Origin: Alphaproteobacteria bacterium
GTDB lineage: Bacteria > Pseudomonadota > Alphaproteobacteria > RS24
DNA: 19,965 bases
Assembly: GCA_009920875.1 (NCBI GenBank)
Contig: RFZE01000013.1
Coordinates: 1 to 19,965 of the forward strand
Direction: 5' to 3'
In this document: positions 7,063 through 15,075 of the stretch, piece after piece
How positions within the stretch are numbered: position 1 is the stretch's first letter
Layout of the letters: every line of letters begins with the position of its first letter
Made by a program: the position numbers and the translations under genes
Notes under the pieces: model-generated
Database searches by the model: none
Told to the model about the DNA's origin: nothing
What the model saw: only the letters and a program-made list of their open reading frames with translations

Positions 7063-8994
7063 ATGGCTGAGAAACAGACACCGCTTTTGGATCGCATTAC
7101 GCGCCCGGCTGACTTGCGTCAGATGGATAGGGGTGATTTGCGCCAATTGGCCGATGAATTGCGCGCTGAAATGATAGACGCCGTCTCGGTGACGGGAGGC
7201 CATTTGGGGGCCGGTCTCGGTGTTGTCGAATTGACCGTGGCTTTGCATTATGTTTTTGATACGCCCGATGACAGGCTGATTTGGGATGTCGGGCATCAGG
7301 CCTATCCGCATAAAATTCTTACTGAAAGGCGCGCGCGCATCCGCACATTGCGCCAGGGCGGTGGCCTGTCGGGTTTCACCAAACGGGCTGAAAGCCCTTA
7401 TGACCCGTTCGGTGCGGGCCATAGCTCGACCTCCATATCAGCCGGTTTGGGCATGGCGGCGGCGCGCGATTTGGCGGGCAAAGACAATAATGTGGTGGCG
7501 GTTATCGGCGATGGCGCAATGAGCGCCGGCATGGCTTTTGAAGCGATGAATAATGCCGGTGCTATGGATAGCCGCATGGTGGTTATCTTGAATGATAATG
7601 ATATGTCGATTGCGCCGCCCGTCGGTGCCATGAGTGCCTATTTGGCGCGCATTTTGTCGGGCAAAACCTATCGTTCGTTCCGCCGCTTGCTGAAAGATTT
7701 GAGCCGCCATTTACCCGAAAGCCTGCAAGAAAAGGCGCGGCAAATGGAAGAATATACGCGCGGTTTTATGACCGGCGGCACGCTGTTTGAGGAAATGGGC
7801 TTTTATTATGTCGGGCCGATTGACGGGCATAATCTCGACCATTTACTGCCGGTTTTGGAAAACGTCAAAAAAATGCAAAACGGCCCGGTATTGGTGCATG
7901 TGGTGACCAAAAAGGGTCATGGCTATGCGCCTGCCGAAGCGTCTAATGATAAATATCATGGCGTGTCGAAATTTAATGTTGTCACCGGCGAGCAAGTCAA
8001 AGCGACGCCTTCCGCACCCAGTTATACCGGCGTATTTGCCGAGGCGCTGATGGATGAGGCGGCGCGTGACGATAAGATTGTCGCCATTACCGCCGCCATG
8101 CCGTCGGGCACGGGGCTGGATAAATTTGTGCTAAAATATCCTGAACGCTGTTTTGATGTCGGAATTGCCGAGCAACATGCGGTAACTTTTGCAGCCGGTC
8201 TGGCCAGCGAAGGCTTCAAACCTTTTGCCGCGATTTACTCGACCTTTTTGCAGCGCGCTTATGATCAAGTGGTGCATGATGTTGCGGTGCAAAATCTGCC
8301 GGTGCGCTTCGCCATTGACCGTGCCGGTCTGGTCGGCGCTGATGGGCCGACCCATGCCGGTTCATTTGACAATGCCTATCTCGGCACATTGCCCAATATG
8401 GTGATGATGGCGGCGGCTGATGAGGCCGAGTTGAAACATATGGTGGCGACGCAAGTGGCGTTTAGCGAACACCCGAGCGCTTTGCGCTATCCGCGCGGCG
8501 AAGGTGTCGGCGTTGAATTGCCGACACATGGCGAGGTGCTGGAAATCGGCAAAGGCCGCATCATTCGCGAAGGGGGGCGTATTTGCCTGCTCAGCTACGG
8601 CACACGGCTGGAACAAGCGCAATTGGCGGCCAATCAATTGGACGCGCAAGGCTTCCGCACCAGCGTCGTCGATGCGCGTTTTATGAAGCCGCTTGATGAA
8701 GAACTGATTTTGCGATTGGCGCGCGAGCATGAAATTTTGCTGACTTTGGAAGAAGGCGCGATTGGCGGCTTTGGCAGCCATGTCATGCATATGCTGGCCG
8801 AAAACGGGCAATTGGAAGGCGGTTTGAAATGCCGCTCCTTGGTGCTGCCCGACAGTTATATTGACCAAGACAAGCCCGATGCCATGTATGATGTGGCGGG
8901 GCTGAATGCCGCGCAAATTATCGAAACCGTGCGCGGCCTGTTGGGGGCTGATGGCGCGCAGATTGAGATTATCACGCCAAAGGCCGGTGCCTGA
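7063..8994 (+). CDS. dxs: 1-deoxy-D-xylulose-5-phosphate synthase
   Basis: DXS joins pyruvate and glyceraldehyde 3-phosphate with thiamine diphosphate to give DXP, the entry step of the MEP isoprenoid pathway and also a precursor of thiamine and pyridoxal phosphate. It is 643 residues, normal for the family. Visible features: GGHLGAGLG (45-53, His47), DVGHQAYPHKILTERR (75-90), the ThDP/Mg motif GDGAMSAG (149-156) with the following NDND, the catalytic glutamate Glu370 in GIAEQHAV, and DRAGLVGADGPTHAG in the pyrimidine domain. A strong AAAGGAG (7051-7057) precedes the ATG. The glyceraldehyde 3-phosphate it uses is also handled by the gap and tkt products encoded downstream on the other strand. 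The TGA stop is two bases before tlyA. Confidence 0.97.
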   Translation: MAEKQTPLLDRITRPADLRQMDRGDLRQLADELRAEMIDAVSVTGGHLGAGLGVVELTVALHYVFDTPDDRLIWDVGHQAYPHKILTERRARIRTLRQGGGLSGFTKRAESPYDPFGAGHSSTSISAGLGMAAARDLAGKDNNVVAVIGDGAMSAGMAFEAMNNAGAMDSRMVVILNDNDMSIAPPVGAMSAYLARILSGKTYRSFRRLLKDLSRHLPESLQEKARQMEEYTRGFMTGGTLFEEMGFYYVGPIDGHNLDHLLPVLENVKKMQNGPVLVHVVTKKGHGYAPAEASNDKYHGVSKFNVVTGEQVKATPSAPSYTGVFAEALMDEAARDDKIVAITAAMPSGTGLDKFVLKYPERCFDVGIAEQHAVTFAAGLASEGFKPFAAIYSTFLQRAYDQVVHDVAVQNLPVRFAIDRAGLVGADGPTHAGSFDNAYLGTLPNMVMMAAADEAELKHMVATQVAFSEHPSALRYPRGEGVGVELPTHGEVLEIGKGRIIREGGRICLLSYGTRLEQAQLAANQLDAQGFRTSVVDARFMKPLDEELILRLAREHEILLTLEEGAIGGFGSHVMHMLAENGQLEGGLKCRSLVLPDSYIDQDKPDAMYDVAGLNAAQIIETVRGLLGADGAQIEIITPKAGA

Positions 8995-8996
8995 GC

Positions 8997-9731
8997 GTGG
9001 GTAAAACCCGCCTCGACCAACAACTTGTCAGCCTTTCTCTATTTGAAAGCCGCGCCCGCGCCGCCGCCGCCATTAAGGCGGGGCAGGTGACGGTCAATGG
9101 CATCACCGCCGAAAAAGCGTCCATGTCCGTATCGCCCGATGATGTGATTGAGGCTGAAGCGGCGCATGATTTTGTCTCGCGCGGGGCGCTGAAATTGCAA
9201 AAAGGACTGGCGCATTTCGGCTATGCGGCGCGCAATGGCGTGTTTGCTGATATTGGTGCCTCGACCGGCGGTTTTAGCGATGTGCTGTTGCGACAAGGCG
9301 CGGCTTTTGTCTATGCGGTCGATGTCGGGCAAGAACAATTGCATGACAGCCTATTGCATGATGCGCGGGTCGAGAATATGGCCGGTATTAATGCACGTCA
9401 TCTCAGCGCTGCCGATTTTGACCGCCCGCTTGACGGGCTGGTCTGCGATGTCAGTTTCATCAGCCAAACAAAAGCACTGGCCGGACTTGCACCGTCTTTG
9501 CCTGAAAAGGCTTGGGCGATTGCGCTCATCAAGCCGCAATTTGAATTGGACAAGGCGGCGCTCGGCAAAAACGGCGTGGTGACCGATGGCGATTTGCGCC
9601 TTGCCGTTTGCGATGACATACGCCAATGGTGGCAGGCGCAAGGCTGGCGGGTCGATGATATTGTCGAAAGTCCAATCACCGGGCCGCAGGGCAATGTCGA
9701 ATATCTTATCGGCACGCGCAAAATGGCATGA
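8997..9731 (+). CDS. tlyA: TlyA family rRNA (2'-O-ribose) methyltransferase
   Basis: A 244-residue TlyA protein: an N-terminal S4 RNA-binding domain (about 4-60, RLDQQLVSLSLFESRARAA) followed by a FtsJ-like Rossmann methyltransferase domain. The SAM loop DIGASTGGF is at 85-93 and the K-D-K-E catalytic set is present as Lys66, Asp151, Lys179 (IKPQFE) and Glu235. Characterised TlyA proteins methylate ribose in 16S and/or 23S rRNA and set capreomycin sensitivity; the old name hemolysin is misleading. Translation starts at GTG 8997, only two bases after the dxs stop, indicating coupling. The stop touches the terminator stem of the opposite fba gene, which may end transcription in both directions. 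Confidence 0.94.
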   Translation: MGKTRLDQQLVSLSLFESRARAAAAIKAGQVTVNGITAEKASMSVSPDDVIEAEAAHDFVSRGALKLQKGLAHFGYAARNGVFADIGASTGGFSDVLLRQGAAFVYAVDVGQEQLHDSLLHDARVENMAGINARHLSAADFDRPLDGLVCDVSFISQTKALAGLAPSLPEKAWAIALIKPQFELDKAALGKNGVVTDGDLRLAVCDDIRQWWQAQGWRVDDIVESPITGPQGNVEYLIGTRKMA

Positions 9732-9764
9732 AAAAGCCCGCCGCATCAAAAGATGAGACGGGCT
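9731..9764 (-). terminator. Intrinsic terminator of the tkt-gap-pgk-fba operon
   Basis: AGCCCG (9735-9740) and CGGGCT (9759-9764) form a perfect stem, with a further CATC/GATG pairing inside around an AAAA loop. Read on the minus strand the stem is followed by five T residues (9735-9731), the classic Rho-independent layout, 20 bases after the fba stop. On the plus strand there is no T run directly behind, so its use for tlyA is less certain. Confidence 0.8.
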
Positions 9765-9784
9765 CCTCCAAATGGTTTTAAGGC

Positions 9785-10801
9785 TTAGCCTTCCATAGCG
9801 GCATCCCAAGCGCCTTGTGCGGCAAGGCCGTTCATTTTGGCGCGATGGGCAAAGGCGGCTTGTGCGTCAGCCACATTTCCGGCATCGCCGAGCCAGGTTT
9901 TGAGCGGCGCGGCTTGCAGGGCGCGGCCATAAGAAAAGCTCAGTTTCCACGGCAGCCCACCGATTTTATTCATTGCATCAAGATGCGCCGTGGCGTCTTC
10001 ATCGGATTGACCACCCGACAAAAAGACAATGCCCGGCACCGCTTCGGGGACGCATTTTTTGAAACAATCAAGGGTCATTTCGGCCACTTGCTGGACCCCC
10101 GCCTGTTCGGCATGCGCCGTGCCCGATACCACCATATTGGGTTTCAAAATCGTGCCTTCGAGGTGAACGTCTTGCTCGGCCAATTGGGCGTAAAGCTGCG
10201 TCAAGGCGGCGCTGGTCACTTCATAGCAGCGTTCTACCGAATGGCTGCCATCCATAATCACTTCCGGCTCGACAATCGGCACAATCTCGGCTTCCTGACA
10301 CAAGCTCGCATAGCGCGCCAACGCATGGGTGTTGGCCGTCAGGCAAGCAGCCGACGGAATGCCATCGGCAATATTGATGACGGCGCGCCATTTGGCGAAT
10401 TTCGCGCCCAGTCCGTGATATTCGGCCAAACGCTCACGCAAACCGTCCAGCCCTTCCGTCACCATTTCACCGGCATGACCGGCCAAATCTTTCGCGCCGC
10501 CATCGACTTTAATACCCGGCATTGAACCGGCATCGGCAATCAATTGCGCCAAAGGCGTGCCATCGGCGGCTTTTTGACGAAGGGTCTCGTCAAATAAAAT
10601 CACGCCGGAAATATGCTCGCGCATGGCGGCTTCCGTGCGGAACAGCATTTCGCGATAATCGCGACGGCTGTCAGCGGTCGATTCAACATTGATGTTGTCA
10701 AAACGCTTTTTGATGGTGCCGGTGCTCTCATCGGCCGCCAAAATACCTTTGCCCTCAGCCACCATGGCCTGGGCAATCGCCTCAAGGGCTTGCTTATTCA
10801 T
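9785..10801 (-). CDS. Fructose-bisphosphate aldolase, class I
   Basis: A class I (Schiff-base) aldolase of 338 residues that interconverts fructose 1,6-bisphosphate with dihydroxyacetone phosphate and glyceraldehyde 3-phosphate. It resembles the animal/plant-type family: LAADESTGTIKKRF (21-34), KFAKWR (134-139, Lys137), VEPE (177-180) and the Schiff-base lysine Lys220 in EGTILKPNMV, with SGGQSDEDA (262-270) binding phosphate. No zinc ligands of the class II type are seen. Start at ATG 10801, directly after GAGAGAGAA; an open extension upstream overlaps pgk and is rejected. It is the last gene of the minus-strand operon, 13 bases behind pgk, and is followed by a terminator. Many proteobacteria use a class II enzyme at this place, so the class I form is worth noting. 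Confidence 0.95.
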   Translation of the reverse strand: MNKQALEAIAQAMVAEGKGILAADESTGTIKKRFDNINVESTADSRRDYREMLFRTEAAMREHISGVILFDETLRQKAADGTPLAQLIADAGSMPGIKVDGGAKDLAGHAGEMVTEGLDGLRERLAEYHGLGAKFAKWRAVINIADGIPSAACLTANTHALARYASLCQEAEIVPIVEPEVIMDGSHSVERCYEVTSAALTQLYAQLAEQDVHLEGTILKPNMVVSGTAHAEQAGVQQVAEMTLDCFKKCVPEAVPGIVFLSGGQSDEDATAHLDAMNKIGGLPWKLSFSYGRALQAAPLKTWLGDAGNVADAQAAFAHRAKMNGLAAQGAWDAAMEG

Positions 10802-10814
10802 TTCTCTCTCCCGT

Positions 10815-11849
10815 TCAGTTTTGCGAGAGGGCAGCAACGCCCGGCAGGGTTTTCCCTTCCAGCCATTCCAAAAACGCCCCACCGGCGGTCGAGACATAGG
10901 TAAAATCTTTTCCCGCCCCCGCATGGTTTAGTGCCGCTACCGTATCGCCACCTCCGGCAATGGAGGTCAGTTGACCTTTTCGAGTCAGGGCAGCGGCATA
11001 TTGCGCAGCGTGATTGGTCGCTGCGTCAAAAGGCTCAATCTCAAACGCCCCCAAAGGGCCGTTCCAGATAATTGTAGCCGCCTTATCAAAGGCAGCGCAA
11101 ATATCGCCGACCGCATCGGGGCCGGCATCAAGAATCATTTTGTCATCGGGCACGGCGTGCGCGGCCACGGTTTCGCCACTCTGGCCGGCGGCAAATTGTG
11201 ACGCCACAACCGCGTCGCGCGGCAGTAAAATCGTGCAGCCCTGTGTCTCGGCTTCCGCCATAATGGCGCGCGCCGTCTCCAGCATGCTGTCTTCGCATAA
11301 AGACGTGCCGACGCTATGGCGCATGGCCAGTCCGCAATAGGTCGGCACATATTTGGTAATGCCATGGGTCGAAGCGTGGGCGCGATGGGCGGCTGAAAAC
11401 GCATCATTGACATAAGCATCTGCCGGTGCGGCCAGCGCCGCTGCGAAATCGGCATCATCAGCCTCTTCACCGGCGTGAAAGCGGGTATTTTCCAAAACAC
11501 AAATGCCGCCTTCGGGCAATGCCGCCAAGGCTTCTTGCGCCGCGTCGCCAATGCAGTCTTCGGCGAAAGTCACTTTTTGGCCAAGCAAATCACCAAGCGC
11601 CACGGCAATCGGGGCGAGGCTCATCTCGGCAACGCGCTGGCCTTTCGGACGTCCGAAATGCGACAGCGCACCGATGCGAAAGCCGCTTTGCGACAATTTT
11701 TCGAGACTGGGCAGTAGCCTTTCGAGCCGCGTTGCATCACGCACCGCACCACGCTCGTCAAGCGGCACATTCAAATCGGCACGGATAAGGATAATACTGC
11801 CACCGGCCGTTTCAGCGACCAAGGCATCAAGTGTTTTGTAACTGCTCAT
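10815..11849 (-). CDS. pgk: Phosphoglycerate kinase with a large internal in-frame deletion
   Basis: PGK transfers phosphate between 1,3-bisphosphoglycerate and ADP. The frame is intact but encodes 344 residues against about 395-400 in related bacteria. Present: RADLNVP (23-29), SHFGRPKG (63-70), LENTRFHAGEE (119-129), NDAFSAAHRAHAST (148-161), then WNGPLGAFE (262-270), AGGGDTVAALNHAG (298-311) and STAGGAFLEWLEGK (320-333). At residues 176-181 the sequence passes from YCGLAMRH straight to SVGTSLCED. The usual block between these points, with GGAKVSxK, the nucleotide-binding lysine and GGGMANTF, is absent, about 58 residues by comparison with remembered rhizobial and E. coli PGK sequences. The usual GKSL is GTSL. 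No Shine-Dalgarno is seen before the ATG. Identity is certain; activity as encoded is doubtful. The gene lies between gap and fba. Confidence 0.93.
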   Translation of the reverse strand: MSSYKTLDALVAETAGGSIILIRADLNVPLDERGAVRDATRLERLLPSLEKLSQSGFRIGALSHFGRPKGQRVAEMSLAPIAVALGDLLGQKVTFAEDCIGDAAQEALAALPEGGICVLENTRFHAGEEADDADFAAALAAPADAYVNDAFSAAHRAHASTHGITKYVPTYCGLAMRHSVGTSLCEDSMLETARAIMAEAETQGCTILLPRDAVVASQFAAGQSGETVAAHAVPDDKMILDAGPDAVGDICAAFDKAATIIWNGPLGAFEIEPFDAATNHAAQYAAALTRKGQLTSIAGGGDTVAALNHAGAGKDFTYVSTAGGAFLEWLEGKTLPGVAALSQN

Positions 11850-11861
11850 CTGTGAGGTGGT

Positions 11862-12866
11862 TTAAAGTTTGCCCATGGCGACAGCCGTGTCGCTCATGCG
11901 ATTGGCAAAGCCCCATTCATTATCATACCAGCTCAATACCCGTACCAGCTTGCCGCCGACAATTTGCGTTTGCGTCAAATCGAAAGTCGAGCTGTTCGGA
12001 TTGTGATTGAAATCAATCGACACAAGCGGCTCGTCGCATACGCCCAGCACACCTTTGAGCGGGCCATTTGCGGCTTTCACAATGGCATTGTTAATTTGCT
12101 CCACTGTGGTCTTTTTCTTGGCTTCAAACACCAAATCAATCATTGAAACATTGGGCGTCGGCACACGCACTGCTGTGCCGTCCAACTTGCCGGCCAGTTC
12201 CGGCAGCACCAAGCCGACAGCTTTCGCGGCACCGGTTGAGGTCGGTATCATGGATAAAGACGCGGCGCGGGCGCGGCGCGGGTCTGAGTGCAGCGTATCG
12301 ACCGTGCGCTGGTCGCCGGTAAAAGCGTGCACAGTGGTCATATAGCCACGCGCAATGCCGCAGGTTTTGTTCAGCACTTGCGCCACCGGCGCAAGGCAGT
12401 TTGTCGTGCAAGACGCATTGGAAACGATTTTATGGCTTTTGCGCAATTTTTTGTGATTGACGCCATAAACAACCGTCAAATCTGCCCCCGATGCAGGTGC
12501 CGAAACCAATACGCGCTTGGCGCCGGCGGTCAGATGCTTGCCGGCATCTTCTTGGCTGGTGAACAGGCCGGTGCATTCCAGCGCAATATCAACGCCCATT
12601 TGTTCCCACGGCAAATTGGCCGGATCGCGCTCGGCAATCACCTTAATTGACTTGCCGCCGACATTAATGCCGGTTTTGGTGGCCCGCACTTTGGCCGGTA
12701 ATTGGCCGTGCACACTGTCATATTGCAGCATATGCGCATTGGCGTCGACGCTGCCCAAATCATTAATGGCGACAACGTTCACATCTTTACGGCCGCTTTC
12801 AATAATACCTCGCAGCACCAACCGCCCAATGCGTCCGAAACCGTTAATTGCCACATTTACTGCCAT
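11862..12866 (-). CDS. gap: Glyceraldehyde-3-phosphate dehydrogenase, type I
   Basis: A 334-residue, full-length GAPDH that oxidises glyceraldehyde 3-phosphate to 1,3-bisphosphoglycerate with NAD(P). The N-terminal cofactor loop NGFGRIGRL is at 8-16, the INDL acidic turn near 34-37 is of the NAD-binding kind, the catalytic cysteine is Cys153 in SNASCTTNCLAP, and the base is His180 in TTVHAFTGDQ. The C-terminal WYDNEWGFANRM segment is standard. The ATG at 12866 is preceded by GGGAGAGAAA. It sits 20 bases behind tkt and 12 bases ahead of pgk, with which it acts in sequence. In contrast to its neighbour pgk, no part is missing. Confidence 0.97.
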   Translation of the reverse strand: MAVNVAINGFGRIGRLVLRGIIESGRKDVNVVAINDLGSVDANAHMLQYDSVHGQLPAKVRATKTGINVGGKSIKVIAERDPANLPWEQMGVDIALECTGLFTSQEDAGKHLTAGAKRVLVSAPASGADLTVVYGVNHKKLRKSHKIVSNASCTTNCLAPVAQVLNKTCGIARGYMTTVHAFTGDQRTVDTLHSDPRRARAASLSMIPTSTGAAKAVGLVLPELAGKLDGTAVRVPTPNVSMIDLVFEAKKKTTVEQINNAIVKAANGPLKGVLGVCDEPLVSIDFNHNPNSSTFDLTQTQIVGGKLVRVLSWYDNEWGFANRMSDTAVAMGKL

Positions 12867-12886
12867 TTTTCTCTCCCGTTAAAAAT

Positions 12887-14896
12887 TTACAGCGCGTTGC
12901 GTGCGGCTGCCGCAATTGCGTCTGCGGTAATGCCGAAATGTTGAAATAGCTGTCCGGCCGGTGCGCTGGCACCAAAGCCGTCCATGCCGATGAAAATATC
13001 CTGTGGCCGCAAGAAGCGATCCCAGCTTTGTCGAATAGCGGCCTCGACAGCGATACGAATAGGGGTATCGCCCAAAATATCGGCCTGCGTTGCCGGGTTT
13101 TGCTGTTCAAACAGCTCCATGCAGGGCACGGAAACGACGCGTGCGCCAATACCGTCTTCTTTCAGCGCAGCACGTGCTTCCATGGCGATGGAAACTTCCG
13201 AGCCGGAGGCCAGAATGGTGACTTGCGGGTCACTGCCACCGGCGGCCAATTCATAGGCGCCATGAGCGCAACCATTGCGTTCTTCATAGCCGCGCACAGC
13301 CGGCAAGCCTTGTCGTGTCAGCGCCAAAATGCTTGGCGCCGTGTCCAGTTTCAAGGCCAATTGCCAGCACTCTAAGGTCTCAATGGCATCGGCGGGGCGG
13401 AACACAAATGTATTTGGAATGGCGCGCAAAGCAGCCAAATGTTCCACCGGTTGGTGTGTCGGCCCATCTTCACCAAGGCCGATGGAGTCATGCGTCAGTA
13501 CATGAATGGTGCGCTGCTTCATCAGCGCCGACAGCCGTATGGCAGGGCGTGAATAGTCGGAAAAAACGAGGAAGGTGCCGGAATAAGGAATAAAGCCGCC
13601 ATGCAGCGCCATGCCGTTCATGGCCGCTGCCATGCCGTGCTCACGAATGCCCCAATGGATAAATTGTCCGGCCATATTATCGGCAGAGACCGGCGCTTGT
13701 TCGGGCGTTTTGGTATTATTGGAACCGGTCAAATCGGCTGACCCGCCAATCATTTCCGGCACATGCGGCACGATAGCCTTCAGCGCTTCTTCGGAAGATT
13801 TGCGTGTTGCCCAGCCCGGCTTTTCGTCAGCAAGTTGTTTTTTGAATGCATCAACAGCGCTGTCCAAGCCTTGCGGTAAGTCCCCGGCGACCGTGCGCTC
13901 AAAGCGGTTTTTGGTTTCCGCCGATTGCGCGGCAAGACGCTCTTCCCAAGCTTTGCGGGTTGAGGCATGGGTGCGTCCGGCCATGCGCCAATTATCGAGC
14001 AAATCGCAAGGAATATCATAAGGCTCCGACGACCAGCCAAGAGTTTCGCGGGTCAGGGCAATTTCATCATCACCCAGAGGTGCGCCATGCACACCGCTTG
14101 TGCCTTGCTTGTTCGGGCTGCCATAGCCAATGGTGGTCTTGCAGGCAATCAGGCTCGGCTTATCGCTTTGACGCGCCGCTTCAATGGCTTTTTCAATCGC
14201 CGCATGGTCATGGCCGTCAATGCGCACCGCATCCCAACCGGCCGCTTCAAAGCGACCCAGCGCATCGCCGGATTCGGTCAGGTCGAGCGGGCCGTCAATG
14301 GAAATGTCATTATCATCATAGAGCACAATGAGGCGCGATAATTTGAGATGACCGGCAATGGAAATCGCTTCATGGCTGATGCCTTCCATCAGGTCACCAT
14401 CGGAAGCCAATACATAGGTAAAATGGTCAACCAGTTCATCGCCGAAGCGGGCATTCATCATGCGCTCGGCCAGTGCCATGCCGACCGCCGTCGAAATGCC
14501 TTGCCCGAGCGGGCCGGTGGTGGTCTCAATGCCCGCCGCATGACCATATTCAGGGTGACCGGCTGTTCGGGCGCCAAGCTGGCGAAAGTTTTTAATCTCG
14601 TCAAGCGTCATATCGGCAAAACCGACAAGATAATGCAGCGCATATTGCAGCATGGAGCCGTGGCCGGCCGACAGCACGAAGCGGTCGCGGTCGGGCCATT
14701 CCGGCGCCAGCGGGTCAATTTTCAAAAATTTTGTGTAAAGAACAGTGGCAATATCAGCGGCCCCCATAGGCAGGCCGGGGTGACCCGAATTGGCCGCTTG
14801 CACGGCGTCCATAGAAAGGGCGCGTATGGCATTGGCCATTTGTTGAAGGGGCATAGAGCCGGTTTCGGAAACAGCTTTTGCTTCGGCGTCAGACAT
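12887..14896 (-). CDS. tkt: Transketolase
   Basis: A full-length transketolase of 669 residues, a thiamine diphosphate enzyme moving two-carbon units between sugar phosphates in the pentose phosphate pathway. Seen are SGHPGLPMGAAD (37-48, His39), SAGHGSM (76-82), GPLGQG (128-133), the ThDP/Mg motif SDGDLMEG (165-172), the catalytic glutamate Glu419 in GIREHGMAAAMNG, and EDGPTHQPVEH for substrate binding. Start at ATG 14896 behind AGAGGGA. It is the first gene of the tkt-gap-pgk-fba operon; the upstream region holds an inverted repeat and GANTC sites described separately. Nothing here points to a Calvin-cycle cluster, since no Rubisco or phosphoribulokinase gene is adjacent. Confidence 0.97.
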   Translation of the reverse strand: MSDAEAKAVSETGSMPLQQMANAIRALSMDAVQAANSGHPGLPMGAADIATVLYTKFLKIDPLAPEWPDRDRFVLSAGHGSMLQYALHYLVGFADMTLDEIKNFRQLGARTAGHPEYGHAAGIETTTGPLGQGISTAVGMALAERMMNARFGDELVDHFTYVLASDGDLMEGISHEAISIAGHLKLSRLIVLYDDNDISIDGPLDLTESGDALGRFEAAGWDAVRIDGHDHAAIEKAIEAARQSDKPSLIACKTTIGYGSPNKQGTSGVHGAPLGDDEIALTRETLGWSSEPYDIPCDLLDNWRMAGRTHASTRKAWEERLAAQSAETKNRFERTVAGDLPQGLDSAVDAFKKQLADEKPGWATRKSSEEALKAIVPHVPEMIGGSADLTGSNNTKTPEQAPVSADNMAGQFIHWGIREHGMAAAMNGMALHGGFIPYSGTFLVFSDYSRPAIRLSALMKQRTIHVLTHDSIGLGEDGPTHQPVEHLAALRAIPNTFVFRPADAIETLECWQLALKLDTAPSILALTRQGLPAVRGYEERNGCAHGAYELAAGGSDPQVTILASGSEVSIAMEARAALKEDGIGARVVSVPCMELFEQQNPATQADILGDTPIRIAVEAAIRQSWDRFLRPQDIFIGMDGFGASAPAGQLFQHFGITADAIAAAARNAL

Positions 14897-14911
14897 TCAA
14901 AATCCCTCTTA

Positions 14912-14938
14912 CTTGTCGGTCTGTCATAAGCCGACAAG
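14912..14938. promoter_or_regulatory. Perfect 8-bp inverted repeat ahead of tkt, candidate operator or leader hairpin
   Basis: CTTGTCGG (14912-14919) is repeated in reverse orientation as CCGACAAG (14931-14938) with 11 bases between. It lies 15 bases upstream of the tkt start codon and just upstream of its ribosome-binding site. As DNA it has the size and symmetry of a dimeric repressor site; as RNA it would be an 8-bp hairpin directly before the Shine-Dalgarno. There is no T run, so it is not an intrinsic terminator. The binding protein is unknown. Confidence 0.5.
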
Positions 14939-14979
14939 GCCGTCTCAATTTGGGCGCACAATGCCCCTGCGACCTGCTA

Positions 14980-15009
14980 GAGTCAATGCCAGATTCGCAC
15001 AGTTGAGTC
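14980..15009. promoter_or_regulatory. Cluster of three GANTC (CcrM-type) sites in the tkt/zauP control region
   Basis: GAGTC at 14980-14984, GATTC at 14992-14996 and GAGTC at 15005-15009 stand 12-13 bases apart. GANTC is the target of the cell-cycle methyltransferase CcrM in most alphaproteobacteria and the recognition site of the co-regulator GcrA in Caulobacter. I find only twelve other GANTC sites in the whole window. The first site overlaps a minus-strand TTGACT (14986-14981) that could be a -35 box for tkt. Role in regulation is inferred. Confidence 0.55.
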
Positions 15010-15028
15010 CCGCAATTAACAGATTTTG

Positions 15029-15058
15029 TTGACGAGAAAACGGGGGCAATTTTATGCT
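15029..15058 (+). promoter_or_regulatory. Candidate sigma70-type promoter of the zauP-like/zapA operon
   Basis: TTGACG (15029-15034) and TATGCT (15053-15058) are separated by 18 bases. This would start transcription near 15065, at the Shine-Dalgarno AGAGG (15065-15069), giving a very short leader before the ATG at 15076. The GANTC cluster lies 20-50 bases upstream. Assigned by pattern only. Confidence 0.45.
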
Positions 15059-15075
15059 GTCAAAAGAGGTGTCTT

